A stretch of DNA of 64,000 bases from Mycolicibacterium neoaurum ATCC 25795 (lineage in GTDB: Bacteria > Actinomycetota > Actinomycetes > Mycobacteriales > Mycobacteriaceae): the NCBI RefSeq assembly GCF_000691525.1, contig NZ_JMDW01000010.1, forward strand, positions 62,001-126,000, written 5' to 3'. Position numbers and translations under genes: made by a program. This document shows, in pieces, positions 26,984 to 34,944 of this stretch. The notes beneath the pieces were generated by a model. It searched no databases. It saw only the letters and a list, made by a program, of their open reading frames with translations, and had not been told where the DNA came from. Position 1 is the first letter of the stretch. Every line of letters begins with the position of its first letter.

Positions 26984-27409
26984 ATGGGCTCCGTGTCCGA
27001 TATGCCGATGCCAGAAACCGTCCTCACATTTCTCCGCAAGCCGAACCCCGCTGTCATGGCGACGGTCACCTCTGACGGCCGCCCCGTATCGGTAGCGACC
27101 TGGTACCTGATCGAGGATGACGGCCTGCTCACACTGTGCATGAATGACGACCGCGCCCGCCTGAAGCACCTCCAGAACAACGGCCAGGTATCTCTGACCG
27201 TTCTCGCTGCCGAGGATTTCGGCACCCATATCTCGGTCCAAGGACACGTCGTGTCTATCTCACCCGATGAGGGACTCGCCGATATTGATCGGCTCTCACA
27301 GCACTTCCTCGGTAAGGACTATCCCGCCAGAGACCGCCCATTGGTGACGGTCCACGTCGAGATCGACCGCTGGTTCGGGTGGTCTGGCGGTCGCCCTCTT
27401 CAATACTGA
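26984..27409 (+). CDS. PPOX-class F420-dependent oxidoreductase
   Basis: A 141-residue split-barrel flavin/deazaflavin-binding protein. The sequence follows the Rv1155-like pattern: LTFLRKPNPAVMATVTSDGRPVSVATWYLIEDD, DDRARLKHLQNNGQVSLTVL, and an ending VHVEIDRWFGW. Members bind F420 or FMN/heme. Start choice is uncertain between ATG 26984, 27002 and 27008. It is divergent from the HAD phosphatase gene. Confidence 0.85.
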   Translation: MGSVSDMPMPETVLTFLRKPNPAVMATVTSDGRPVSVATWYLIEDDGLLTLCMNDDRARLKHLQNNGQVSLTVLAAEDFGTHISVQGHVVSISPDEGLADIDRLSQHFLGKDYPARDRPLVTVHVEIDRWFGWSGGRPLQY

Positions 27410-27460
27410 CCCAAGGGTCACGCGCTCGAACATCAGCAGTTGCCCTGCGGTGCAAGATAG

Positions 27461-28906
27461 TCACGCATGCGAGCCTTCGACGGCTGGCGTGGTGGCGTCG
27501 ATACGGTCGACCAACCAGGGCAACGCGTCGGCGAATGCTGTGGAAGCAAACTGCCAGGAGTGGAATCCGACGGTTTTGTGCACGCTGCAGCTGATGGCGA
27601 CCTTCTGGGCAGCGTCGCACAGGTTGTCCGCGGCCGCCTCGGCTTCGGGCCCTTGCGGCCCCATCTCATCGCGGCCGCCTAGACCCTCACCACCCGAATG
27701 GTGACCGCCTGACCAGGAGTCCTTCATCACCGCCTCGGCGTTCGCCGGTTTAATGGTGGCCGCGAAGTACCCGGAAACACCCTCGTAGGGGCCATGTTTG
27801 GCCATCACGGTCCGCGGGTCGAACGCATCGTAGGCCGCCCTGTCTCCCCCGTAGAGTCGCTCGACGGTCTGCGCCTCGGTGCCCGACACCGGACCCGCGT
27901 CACCGCCGATGTCGACGAAATTCGAGAAAAGATCCGGATGCATGACGGCCAGATCGATGGCGCACGTCCCGCCCATCGACCACCCGACCACTCCCCAGTT
28001 CGCGGCGGCCGCGGACGCCCCGAATGTGGAGATGACATAGGGCCGGACGTCCTCGGTCAGATGATCCGCCGAGTTACCGCGCGGACCGTTGACACACTCC
28101 GTGTCGTTGTTGAAGCTGCCGCCCGTGTCGACGAACACGAAGATCGGCAACTGTCCGCCATGGGCTGCGTCGTAGCCTTCCACCGTGGGCATGAAGTTGC
28201 CGCTGCGTATCCAGTCGGCGGGAGTGTTGAACTCGCCGCCGATCATCATCACCACAGGCAGGGCCGGCGGCGTATCGCCGGCGAACCACGCTGGCGGCAG
28301 GTAGACGTATTCGCTTCGGTGTGTGAACCCACTGGCAGTGTCAGAGATATCGACCTTGACCAGCTTGCCGGTGGTCGGTGCGGTGTTGCGCAACGACGGC
28401 AGATCCGAAGCCTGGACCTCGTTGGGCAGTGGGCCCGCGGTGAGGGCACCCCACGCGGACTGTAGCGACGGGTAGTAGCCGACCCACCCGTTGAGGGCCA
28501 TCGCTGAGGTCAGCAGAGTCAGCGGGACCGCCAGCACCGAGATGATTCGTCGCCACCATCGTGCACTACGCCAGCCGACCACACCGACCGCGACAGCCAG
28601 ACCGAAGACCGCGATCCACACCCACAGTGCAAACGGCGCCGGGTCCGAAGCCAGGCCCTGATCGTTCATATAACTGCGGGCCGCCAGCGCCACCAGCACG
28701 CCCACCGCGGCACACATGGGAAGCCACACCAACCGCCACCGCCTGGTCCGCCACCCGATCGCCACGATCAGTACTACGACGACGACGATCTCGATGGTCA
28801 GCGGCAACCAACCCTCCAGCAACGAGATGCCGTTCCTCGCCGCCAGTAGATCTTTGGGGAGCTCGACGGGACTTGGCGTCGGAGTGGGCGTCGGAGAGGG
28901 CGGCAC
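27461..28906 (-). CDS. Membrane-anchored esterase (antigen-85/esterase D-like alpha/beta hydrolase)
   Basis: A 481-residue protein. After a Pro/Thr-rich start come four hydrophobic segments (about 32-50, 60-78, 90-110, 118-138), then an extracytoplasmic alpha/beta hydrolase domain. The nucleophile elbow is GWSMGG, and the C-terminal GFHSWQ supplies the histidine; VYLPPAWFAG and the GGDAG region match the esterase/mycolyltransferase-like (Ag85) family. Similar actinobacterial proteins act on cell-wall or secreted substrates. It starts with GTG at 28906. The substrate is unknown; mycolyl transfer would be a guess. Confidence 0.85.
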   Translation of the reverse strand: MPPSPTPTPTPSPVELPKDLLAARNGISLLEGWLPLTIEIVVVVVLIVAIGWRTRRWRLVWLPMCAAVGVLVALAARSYMNDQGLASDPAPFALWVWIAVFGLAVAVGVVGWRSARWWRRIISVLAVPLTLLTSAMALNGWVGYYPSLQSAWGALTAGPLPNEVQASDLPSLRNTAPTTGKLVKVDISDTASGFTHRSEYVYLPPAWFAGDTPPALPVVMMIGGEFNTPADWIRSGNFMPTVEGYDAAHGGQLPIFVFVDTGGSFNNDTECVNGPRGNSADHLTEDVRPYVISTFGASAAAANWGVVGWSMGGTCAIDLAVMHPDLFSNFVDIGGDAGPVSGTEAQTVERLYGGDRAAYDAFDPRTVMAKHGPYEGVSGYFAATIKPANAEAVMKDSWSGGHHSGGEGLGGRDEMGPQGPEAEAAADNLCDAAQKVAISCSVHKTVGFHSWQFASTAFADALPWLVDRIDATTPAVEGSHA

Positions 28907-29082
28907 TTGTTCATGCTTCCCGGCGATCCTGTGCGGTCCACGGGTCTCGGCTGTGAACAGCCTATGGACGCATTGGATCCGGTGGCGGGGGCAACTTCGT
29001 GAGACTCGCTTGCAGGTGGAATGAGCGAGCTAGAAATACGAAGACGTCCATATGCGGCCACGCCGTAACTCACACGGGGTGC

Positions 29083-29165
29083 CGCGAGCTCATTCCTGGC
29101 CGCCCTCCCCTAGTCCCCTGTTGCCAAGGTTGCCAAGGCTGATTCTAGGAGGGAATGAGCTCGCG
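29083..29165. repeat. 14-bp inverted repeat pair straddling a gene end
   Basis: CGCGAGCTCATTCC (29083-29096) and GGAATGAGCTCGCG (29152-29165) are perfect inverted copies 55 bp apart; a third partial copy, GGAATGAGC, is near 29017. The right arm encodes the last residues of the membrane protein gene (stop at 29145). The unit could be a large-loop terminator or a small mobile-element remnant. A short direct repeat, TTGCCAAGG twice, lies inside the loop. Confidence 0.5.
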
Positions 29166-29837
29166 TGCGTCAGATTTGTTGGCGCACAAGCATGCCCACG
29201 CCATCGTGAACTGGAAGATGCAGTAAGTCGTCAACGCCAGCCAGAACACCAGAACGCCGTTCCAGGCGAGGGGGCCGCTATGGAAGAAGAACGCGAAGAC
29301 ATCCGGGATGAACGACACGGCGACGAACAAGTTCACATATCCGACCCAGCGCGGGAAGACCGTTTGATCGCTGAGCACCGCGATACCAATGGATATATTT
29401 TGCAAACAGAACAGCATGATGGCGGGGAACAGAATGAGCCAGCCCATGTCGTGGAGCAATAGCACGGTGTCGTCGGACCTGTCGGTGCGGAAAGTGGCCA
29501 TCGCCCACAACAACATCGGTAACAGGTTGAGCAGGAGCGTCGCGGCTCCGGTCGCCAGCTGGGTAAACGCGAGCACTGGCCGTCGCCCCTCCATCCGAAA
29601 CAGATGGACGCTGATGGTGGCAACGAGTGGGGCGTAGAGAACGATGCCCATGGATGCGATGACGAATCCCGCACCGGTCTGGGTCGGATGCTCGAGGTAG
29701 AACGCGCGCACCTCCGGCATGGGAGCACCTGGCCCGAGGGGCGACGGCAGCACGCCCGCGATCAACCAGCCGATCAGCGTGACGACGACCGCGGCCGGCC
29801 CGCCGAGTGCGCACAGATTCAGCACGCGACTATTCAC
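29145..29837 (-). CDS. Six-helix integral membrane protein of unknown function
   Basis: A 230-residue polytopic protein with about six membrane helices (roughly 12-30, 55-80, 92-113, 127-148, 165-185, 195-215). I do not recognise the family. It has no obvious catalytic motif; conserved-looking polar residues are in the helix-3 region (LLLHDMGWLILFP). The upstream region has an 8-bp inverted repeat, suggesting regulated expression. It is likely real from its length and hydrophobic pattern. Confidence 0.75.
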   Translation of the reverse strand: MNSRVLNLCALGGPAAVVVTLIGWLIAGVLPSPLGPGAPMPEVRAFYLEHPTQTGAGFVIASMGIVLYAPLVATISVHLFRMEGRRPVLAFTQLATGAATLLLNLLPMLLWAMATFRTDRSDDTVLLLHDMGWLILFPAIMLFCLQNISIGIAVLSDQTVFPRWVGYVNLFVAVSFIPDVFAFFFHSGPLAWNGVLVFWLALTTYCIFQFTMAWACLCANKSDARELIPS

Positions 29838-30223
29838 GAGCCCCTACCCTTCGAAAATCATGTGAGAGGCCAGTGCCCACACCGTTTCTAATATGTATTA
29901 ATTGAAACGGTAGCTTCCGGCAAGCCTTGTGGTCAAGATGGGCGCTCACAGACAAGACCGGCCGTTGCGGCGCCGATTATCCAGTCAGCGAACGACAGTG
30001 GCCTCGGACGTGGGCGTGACCCTGGCCTGGTGCCGGCGTGCACGCCTGGGCTGATGTGACCGCGTTCGCCGCGTTGGCAAGTCTCTTCGTCTGCCGTATT
30101 AGGACCTGGCTATACAAGCGACGGCTCCTCAATGCCCTGTGCCTTCGTGGACCTTCGAATGCCACGCACGACGGTCATGCGCCGCGCGTCATTGCGGCCG
30201 CCACACTCATCCGGCGCAGGGTC
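29838..30223. other. Intergenic stretch without a convincing gene
   Basis: About 386 bases between the leftward membrane protein start and the end of the leftward UPF0014 permease gene. It holds the palindrome at 29881-29911. A rightward open frame of 85 codons (30038-30295) has no family features and runs into the permease gene antisense, so it is not called. Confidence 0.6.
29881..29911. promoter_or_regulatory. Inverted repeat upstream of the membrane protein gene
   Basis: ACCGTTTC (29881-29888) and GAAACGGT (29904-29911) are perfect arms around a 15-bp AT-rich centre, 44 bp before the start at 29837. A TetR-type or similar repressor site that overlaps the promoter is the simplest reading; no regulator gene is adjacent. 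Confidence 0.5.
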
Positions 30224-30964
30224 CTATCGCGTGATCGATCCGCGGGCGACGAGCTCACCCGCTACTGCCACTCCACAGACCTGCGCCAGCAGTAGCGCAA
30301 TCAGAACGAGGACTTGTACTGCGCCGGCCTGGGCGGCGGACCCCGTCGCCAGGAGAACACCGACGAATGCGCCAGGGAGGGTTACCAACCCGGCCGTGCG
30401 GGCCTGGTCGAGATTGGGGATGAGCGCATCCGAGAGGGGTCGTTGTATCACCATCATCCGCGAGAAGCGTTCCGAGAAGCCGAGACTGAGGGCTGCCTCG
30501 ATCTCGCCGTGGTGCTCCCCCAAGGCATCCAGAGCACGTCGAGCCGCGACTGCCGTTGCGGTCATGGTGCCACCGAGCACGATGCCGAACACTGGAACCA
30601 GGGCGACACCGGCAAGTGGGAGCATGCCGGTGAGCAGTAGCAGCGGAATGACGGCGACCATTCCTGCTGCCACGGCGACGGCCAACCACCCCGCGCCGTG
30701 CCGCGCCTGGCTGCGCCTAGCGGCGGTGAACGATGCGACGGTGAACATCACTGCGAGCACCACTACCGAGGACCACAGCTTTTGCAAAGCAACCACCAAG
30801 ACGGCTGACACAGCGGCCAATTGCACCGCAGCCCGCAGCGCCGCGACAGGTGCCGCCCACGGCGATCCGTGTAAGACCACGCGATTCACCAGGGCAGCCA
30901 ACACCGCCATCACCACGCAGACGGCTACGAGGGTCGGGGTCAGCAGAGGTTCGTGGGGGCTCAT
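30224..30964 (-). CDS. UPF0014 (FetB/YbbM-type) ABC permease
   Basis: A 246-residue membrane protein of the UPF0014 family, the permease half of the FetAB iron exporter in E. coli. Hydrophobic helices alternate with family motifs such as RAAVQLAAVSAVLVVAL, PVFGIVLGGTMTA and LPGAFVGVLLATGSA. The conserved AALSLGFSERFSRMMVIQRPLSDALIPNLDQARTAGLV region is the cytoplasmic coupling stretch. The partner ATPase (FetA) gene is not adjacent, so it must be supplied elsewhere or the protein acts differently. Iron as substrate is by family only. Confidence 0.85.
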   Translation of the reverse strand: MSPHEPLLTPTLVAVCVVMAVLAALVNRVVLHGSPWAAPVAALRAAVQLAAVSAVLVVALQKLWSSVVVLAVMFTVASFTAARRSQARHGAGWLAVAVAAGMVAVIPLLLLTGMLPLAGVALVPVFGIVLGGTMTATAVAARRALDALGEHHGEIEAALSLGFSERFSRMMVIQRPLSDALIPNLDQARTAGLVTLPGAFVGVLLATGSAAQAGAVQVLVLIALLLAQVCGVAVAGELVARGSITR

Positions 30965-31054
30965 CGAGTCAAGTGTGCATCCAGTGACTCACAGGGACCT
31001 CCCGCTCCCCCGGACTTGGATTCCAGGCACAGCCGGCGGCGCGCGTCGACCGGC

Positions 31055-31642
31055 TCAATCGCGACCGCGGCGAGCCGCGTCATACACGAGGGCAAGCAGG
31101 CTCTCGACGAGTTCGTCGGCCGTGGTCTGCCACTTGTCGGTCTGCAGAAGGCCGCCCATCTCCACTCCCACCGCACCATGAACACCCGTCAGGAGCATGG
31201 CGGCGTAGCGCTCGGAGTGGTCGCGACCTGCAATGCCGTCGACGATGCTCTGGAACTCGTCGCACATGCGTTGCGCGGCAATGAACACAGCCGACGGATC
31301 GCCCTCTGGCGGGCGGAACATCAGGCGGTACAGGTGAGGCTGGCGTCGGCTCATCGTGACGACCGTGGCCAGCGCGGCCTGCATCTTCTCGAGGGGTGAA
31401 AGACCGGCATCGGCGCGCAACTGCGCCATCTCGTCCGCGAGGCGCTCCCAGCCGTCGGCGGCCACCGCCGCGAGTAGGCCGTCCTTGTCGGCGAAGTGCC
31501 GATATGGGGCACCTCGACTCACACCCGCGCGGGCGCCGACCTCACGAAGCGTCACCGCGTCCAGGCCCCCACCGTCGAGCAGCTGGGCGGCCTGATCGAT
31601 CAAGGCGCCACGGGTGGCGGCGGCCGATTCTCTGCGTTTCAT
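31055..31642 (-). CDS. TetR-family regulator
   Basis: A 195-residue TetR protein with DNA-binding domain at about 10-55 (RGALIDQAAQLLDGGGLDAV, then EVGARAGVSRGAPYRHFADKDGLL) and a C-terminal WHG-type domain (YRLMFRPPEGDP). It is divergent from a short-chain dehydrogenase gene; two similar palindromes lie between them. It probably represses itself and the dehydrogenase. Confidence 0.88.
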   Translation of the reverse strand: MKRRESAAATRGALIDQAAQLLDGGGLDAVTLREVGARAGVSRGAPYRHFADKDGLLAAVAADGWERLADEMAQLRADAGLSPLEKMQAALATVVTMSRRQPHLYRLMFRPPEGDPSAVFIAAQRMCDEFQSIVDGIAGRDHSERYAAMLLTGVHGAVGVEMGGLLQTDKWQTTADELVESLLALVYDAARRGRD

Positions 31643-31657
31643 GACACGACCACTCTA

Positions 31658-31707
31658 GTTGACAACGTCAACACGATCCGTACGATTGAAAAGATGACAT
31701 TGTCAAC
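31658..31707. promoter_or_regulatory. Two TetR-type operators, one covering the SDR start codon
   Basis: GTTGAC-AAC-GTCAAC (31658-31672) is a perfect 6-bp inverted repeat; a second copy, GATGACATTGTCAAC, spans 31693-31707 and contains the ATG (31694) of the rightward SDR gene. Their spacing (35 bp between equivalent positions) suits two repressor dimers over a divergent promoter. Confidence 0.65.
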
Positions 31708-32572
31708 TCAAAAAGAGCTCATCGTGATCACCGGCGCCTCAACCGGTATCGGCGCGGCCACCGCCCGAGAGATGGCGCAACGAGGGTTTCACGTACTCGC
31801 CGGGGTGCGACAGGAACGCGATGCCGACGAGATCCGAGCGGCGAATATCGAACCGCTGATTCTCGACATCACCCATCCTGAACACGTCCAGGCGCTCGCC
31901 GAGAGGGTGCGTGAGGATCCGCACCACCGTCCACTGCGCGCGGTGGTCAACAACGCTGCCGTGCAGGCCAACGTTCCGGTTGAAGCCTTTGCGATCGATC
32001 GGTGGCGAGACATGTTCGAAGTCAACCTCTTCGGCCACGTCGCGGTGATCCAGGCGCTGCTGCCATCCCTGATCGACAGTCGCGGGCGTGTGGTGAACAT
32101 CAGCTCGGTGGGAGGAAAAATTGCGATGGCCACCTACGGTCCGTACGCGGGTACGAAGTTCGCGCTCGAAGCCGTGAGCGACTCGCTGCGCCGCGAGGTA
32201 GGTCCGCACGGGGTCGAGGTAATCGTGATCGAACCCGGCGCTGTACGCACCGAGATGCTCGGAAGGGCGATCGCCGCCGCGCCCGATACGGTCTCGGCAA
32301 TGACGGCAGAGCAGCGCCGCCGATATGGCGGGCTCGTCCGGGCGGTGCAAGCGCAAGCCGACGCGTCGACCAAGTCCGGGCAGCCCGCCGCGGCCGCGGC
32401 CGCCGTGATCGCCAAAGCAATCACCGCCCGTAAGCCACGAACGCGATACACCGTCGGCCGCGAAGCCGCGCTGCTCACGCTCAGCCGACTGCTTCCCGAC
32501 CGCCTCGTCGACCGTGCCCTCTCCGCGGCTCTGCGGCCGTACCTGCCGAAAGGTGCGAACGCAGCAGTCTGA
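31694..32572 (+). CDS. Short-chain dehydrogenase/reductase
   Basis: A 292-residue classical SDR. Cofactor motif TGASTGIGAA, structural NNAA motif (VVNNAAVQ), catalytic Ser in VNISSVGGK, and Tyr-x3-Lys in YAGTK are all present; the sequence continues with PGAVRTEM. A longer C-terminus with HTRYTVGREA-like sequence resembles retinol-dehydrogenase-like or fatty-acyl reductase SDRs. The start codon lies within an operator half, implying a leaderless transcript under TetR control. Confidence 0.92.
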   Translation: MTLSTQKELIVITGASTGIGAATAREMAQRGFHVLAGVRQERDADEIRAANIEPLILDITHPEHVQALAERVREDPHHRPLRAVVNNAAVQANVPVEAFAIDRWRDMFEVNLFGHVAVIQALLPSLIDSRGRVVNISSVGGKIAMATYGPYAGTKFALEAVSDSLRREVGPHGVEVIVIEPGAVRTEMLGRAIAAAPDTVSAMTAEQRRRYGGLVRAVQAQADASTKSGQPAAAAAAVIAKAITARKPRTRYTVGREAALLTLSRLLPDRLVDRALSAALRPYLPKGANAAV

Positions 32573-32604
32573 TACCGGGAGAATCGAGACGCGGACCGTC
32601 CGAG

Positions 32605-33213
32605 TCAGCGCCCGGGAATCTCGGGCTCGGGCTCCGGCAGGGCGCTCGCCCCTTCCGGACGGAGCCCGTCGAAGATGATCGCCAGATAGCGCCGCCACAG
32701 GTCGGGCGGTGCGTCGGGCAATCCTTCGGCCACGTGCACGGGTGCGCACATCAGCAGGAAGACATCCGTCCCGGTGACGTCCGGGCGGATCGCGCCCGCA
32801 GCGCGAGCTTTGGCGACGAGGTTCTCCACGCCTGCGAGCACATCGTCGCGGATGGCCACCACCCTGGCATCGTTGGCGCTGGACGTCTGCAGGTACGTCA
32901 GATCATGCTGCCGACGTTGATCGGCGGCGATGGTGAGAAACTCCAGAAGGGCCGCACCAGGATCGTGCGCCTCCCCCAGCCGCGCTGCGGCATCGGTGAG
33001 GGTGACCATGTGCTCGCAGACAAGCGAGGCCATCAGATCCTCTTTCGAGGAGAAGTGTCGAAACACCGTGCCTTTGGCCACCCCTGCGCGCTGGGCAATA
33101 TCCGCGATCGAGGCCTCGGCGCCACGCTCGGCAAACACTTCCTCGGCAGCGGCCAACAGCGACTCACGGTTGCGCGCAGCGTCGGCCCGTAGAGCGCGCG
33201 CAGGTGAGGTCAT
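32605..33213 (-). CDS. TetR-family regulator
   Basis: A 202-residue TetR protein; HTH at about 12-60 (RESLLAAAEEVFAERGAEAS, then IAQRAGVAKGTVFRHFSSKEDL), with a C-terminal domain of the SbtR/TetR_C_33-like type (QRRQHDLTYLQTSS). ATG 33213 is preferred to ATG 33246, which lies in the operator. It faces an SDR gene across two near-identical palindromes. Confidence 0.88.
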   Translation of the reverse strand: MTSPARALRADAARNRESLLAAAEEVFAERGAEASIADIAQRAGVAKGTVFRHFSSKEDLMASLVCEHMVTLTDAAARLGEAHDPGAALLEFLTIAADQRRQHDLTYLQTSSANDARVVAIRDDVLAGVENLVAKARAAGAIRPDVTGTDVFLLMCAPVHVAEGLPDAPPDLWRRYLAIIFDGLRPEGASALPEPEPEIPGR

Positions 33214-33231
33214 TTCCACATCGTAGCAAGT

Positions 33232-33286
33232 TGACCGATCGGTCATTTTATGGCTATCGTGCAGTCACAAGATGACCAATCGGTCA
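33232..33286. promoter_or_regulatory. Two copies of TGACCGATCGGTCA-type operator
   Basis: A perfect 14-bp palindrome TGACCGATCGGTCA at 33232-33245 and a one-mismatch copy TGACCAATCGGTCA at 33273-33286 lie between the divergent TetR and SDR genes. This sequence type is typical for TetR proteins of the AcrR group. Both genes should be repressed together. Confidence 0.75.
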
Positions 33287-33320
33287 TTTTGGTGCTGACT
33301 CGGATTGTCTTGGAGGACAG

Positions 33321-34034
33321 ATGAAATTGGCAGGCGCAACGGCTTTGGTCACCGGTTCCAACCGCGGCATCGGCACCTCGTTCGCGACCGAACTCCTGCG
33401 TCGCGGCGCCAAGGTGTACGCGACGGCACGACGGCCTGAGCGCGTCAATATTCCGGGAGCGGAAGTGTTGCGCTTGGACATCACCGACCCGGACTCGGTC
33501 CAGGCGGCCGCCGCCATGGCCGGCGATGTCGACATTCTCATCAACAATGCTGCCGAAACCGATGGCGGCAGCCTGGTGACCGGCGATATGCATGCGATCC
33601 GGCGGGTGATGGAGTCGAACTATTTCGGGACGTTGAACGTCATCCGGGCATTCGCGCCGGTGCTGGCCCGAAACGGAGGCGGTGCCATCCTCAATGTGCT
33701 GTCGGCGGCCGCCTGGCTCACGGTCGAGGGCAACACCGCCTATGCCGCGGCCAAATCCGCCGAGTGGGGGCTCACCAACGGTGCACGGCTCGAATTGGCC
33801 GGCCAGGGAACGCAAGTCGTCGGACTGATGCCCGGTCTCATCGGTACCGAGACCTTGTTCGACTTCGCCCGCTCGGCTGGGATCGAGTTCCCCGAAGGAA
33901 CGGTCACCGAACCGGCCGACCTCGTCACGCTGGCCCTCGACGGGCTCGAGGCCGGCGAGGTCGAAATCGCCGATGCGATCGGGCTTCAGGCCAAGGCAAC
34001 CCTGGCCGGGCCACCGCAGGTTTTTGCAATCTGA
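33321..34034 (+). CDS. Short-chain dehydrogenase/reductase
   Basis: A 237-residue SDR with TGSNRGIGTS cofactor motif, LINNAAE, catalytic Ser in NVLSAAAW and YAAAK. A strong GGAGGACAG site precedes ATG 33321. It is the target-side gene of a TetR pair and shares family but not close similarity with the SDR at 31694. The substrate is unknown. Confidence 0.92.
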   Translation: MKLAGATALVTGSNRGIGTSFATELLRRGAKVYATARRPERVNIPGAEVLRLDITDPDSVQAAAAMAGDVDILINNAAETDGGSLVTGDMHAIRRVMESNYFGTLNVIRAFAPVLARNGGGAILNVLSAAAWLTVEGNTAYAAAKSAEWGLTNGARLELAGQGTQVVGLMPGLIGTETLFDFARSAGIEFPEGTVTEPADLVTLALDGLEAGEVEIADAIGLQAKATLAGPPQVFAI

Positions 34035-34152
34035 AGCTGCGTGGCGATGAGGCCGCATCAACAATCGACGGCGGCCGAGGCAGCGGAAGCTCGCTAGCTC
34101 ACGGGACAGGTGGCACTCTGGTTCACACTAGGTGCGCGTCAAACACGATATC

Positions 34153-34515
34153 TCAAGCGTTCTTCGGCCTGTCGAAGCGATGACGTCGCAGGCCGGGTGG
34201 GAGATCGACGACACCGGGCCCGCCGTCGCGCAGCCAACCGGCAATAGCCGATCCCGTCTGCTCGTCCAATACCTGCCCGAGCCAGGTCGCCCGTCCACCC
34301 CGTCGGCGTCCACCGCTAGACGGCGAAACCACTACGACGTTCGAACGCTCGCACGGGCCAAGGCAATCCGTCACCCGCATGTCGGCGACGTCTCGAACCA
34401 AATCGCGAAGCTCGGCAAGCTGGGCCTCGTGGTCGATACGCGGGTGCTTCTTGGCCGTGCCACAGCAGCACCCCCGGCACACGGTGACGCTGGGTCGGGT
34501 TCGGTCCAACGGCAC
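34153..34515 (-). CDS. Thioredoxin-like [2Fe-2S] ferredoxin
   Basis: A 120-residue (2Fe-2S) ferredoxin domain protein. Cysteines at 13 and 16-18 (TVCRGCCCGT) and the C-x3-C pair at 51/55 (DCLGPCERSN) match the thioredoxin-like [2Fe-2S] fold. A tail, LPPGLRRHRF, follows. GTG 34515 is chosen because GAGGAGGA lies eight bases upstream; the frame is open to 34650 but that extension looks non-coding. It is divergent from the SAM-riboswitch operon. It probably carries electrons, perhaps to a cobalamin or sulfur enzyme elsewhere. Confidence 0.82.
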   Translation of the reverse strand: MPLDRTRPSVTVCRGCCCGTAKKHPRIDHEAQLAELRDLVRDVADMRVTDCLGPCERSNVVVVSPSSGGRRRGGRATWLGQVLDEQTGSAIAGWLRDGGPGVVDLPPGLRRHRFDRPKNA

Positions 34516-34742
34516 AGTGCCGATCCTCCTCGGTGCGTATGCGATCTTGATGGCTTTGCCTTCGCCCTTCAATCGTGAGCATACGAGGCAGCGTCGACGC
34601 CCGAGCGCGAGCACGCGCTGAACGCGACGGGCACTGCATAATCGCGCCACCGGGATTTAAACCCACACGCTGCGCACCTGCAGGTCCGCGGATCTTCCTG
34701 TGGCCTGAACCCTCGATTTCCGCGTTACATTCGCCTGGCACG

Positions 34743-34832
34743 ACTTCATCAAGAGCGGCTGAGAGATTGGCTCGACGACGCCGCAGCAACCGTGGGATTC
34801 CCTCAAGGTGCTAATGCCAGTGACGATGAAAG
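34743..34832 (+). ncRNA. SAM-I (S-box) riboswitch
   Basis: The core consensus is clear: TTCATCAAGAG with GGCTGAGAGA and a TGGC-type stem, the GCAGCAACC segment and CAAGGTGCTAATGCC. Helix P1 is formed by TTCATC (34745-34750) and GATGAA (34825-34830). This is the S-box leader that binds S-adenosylmethionine and normally turns off methionine/SAM genes when SAM is high. The 3' strand of P1 runs directly into AAAGAGG, the ribosome-binding site of the leader ORF, so translation or attenuation control is plausible. Confidence 0.88.
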
Positions 34833-34848
34833 AGGTACGCATCATGCC

Positions 34849-34890
34849 ATGTCGACGCCCGTGAGAAAACCCGCCTTCATGGCCCGCTGA
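34849..34890 (+). CDS. Possible leader peptide (13 residues) after the riboswitch
   Basis: AAAGAGG at 34829-34835 precedes two tiny open frames: one at 34844 encoding MPCRRP and one at 34849 encoding MSTPVRKPAFMAR. The second ends with its stop codon in the loop of a hairpin, an arrangement seen in attenuators. Small leader ORFs downstream of sulfur-control leaders are known in actinobacteria. Either, both or neither may be translated. Confidence 0.35.
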   Translation: MSTPVRKPAFMAR

Positions 34891-34900
34891 CCGGGCTTTC
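34882..34900 (+). terminator. Possible attenuator hairpin
   Basis: GCCCG (34882-34886) pairs with CGGGC (34892-34896) around CTGAC, followed by TTTCGTTCTCT. It lies between the riboswitch and the first structural gene, where a conditional terminator is expected. The stem is short (5 bp, extendable with one flanking pair), so confidence is limited. Confidence 0.4.
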
Positions 34901-34944
34901 GTTCTCTCCGACATACGACGATGACAGAAGAGGTATGGCACCAC

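Noticed and set aside
30038..30295. 85-codon rightward open frame before the UPF0014 permease
   Set aside because: No ribosome-binding site, no recognisable domain, and overlap with the permease gene antisense.
34132..34578. 148-codon rightward open frame opposite the [2Fe-2S] ferredoxin
   Set aside because: The leftward frame has a complete cysteine pattern and a strong ribosome-binding site.
34640..34700. tRNA-like T-arm (GGGTTTAAATCCC on the minus strand)
   Set aside because: No acceptor, D-arm or anticodon arm can be placed around it.
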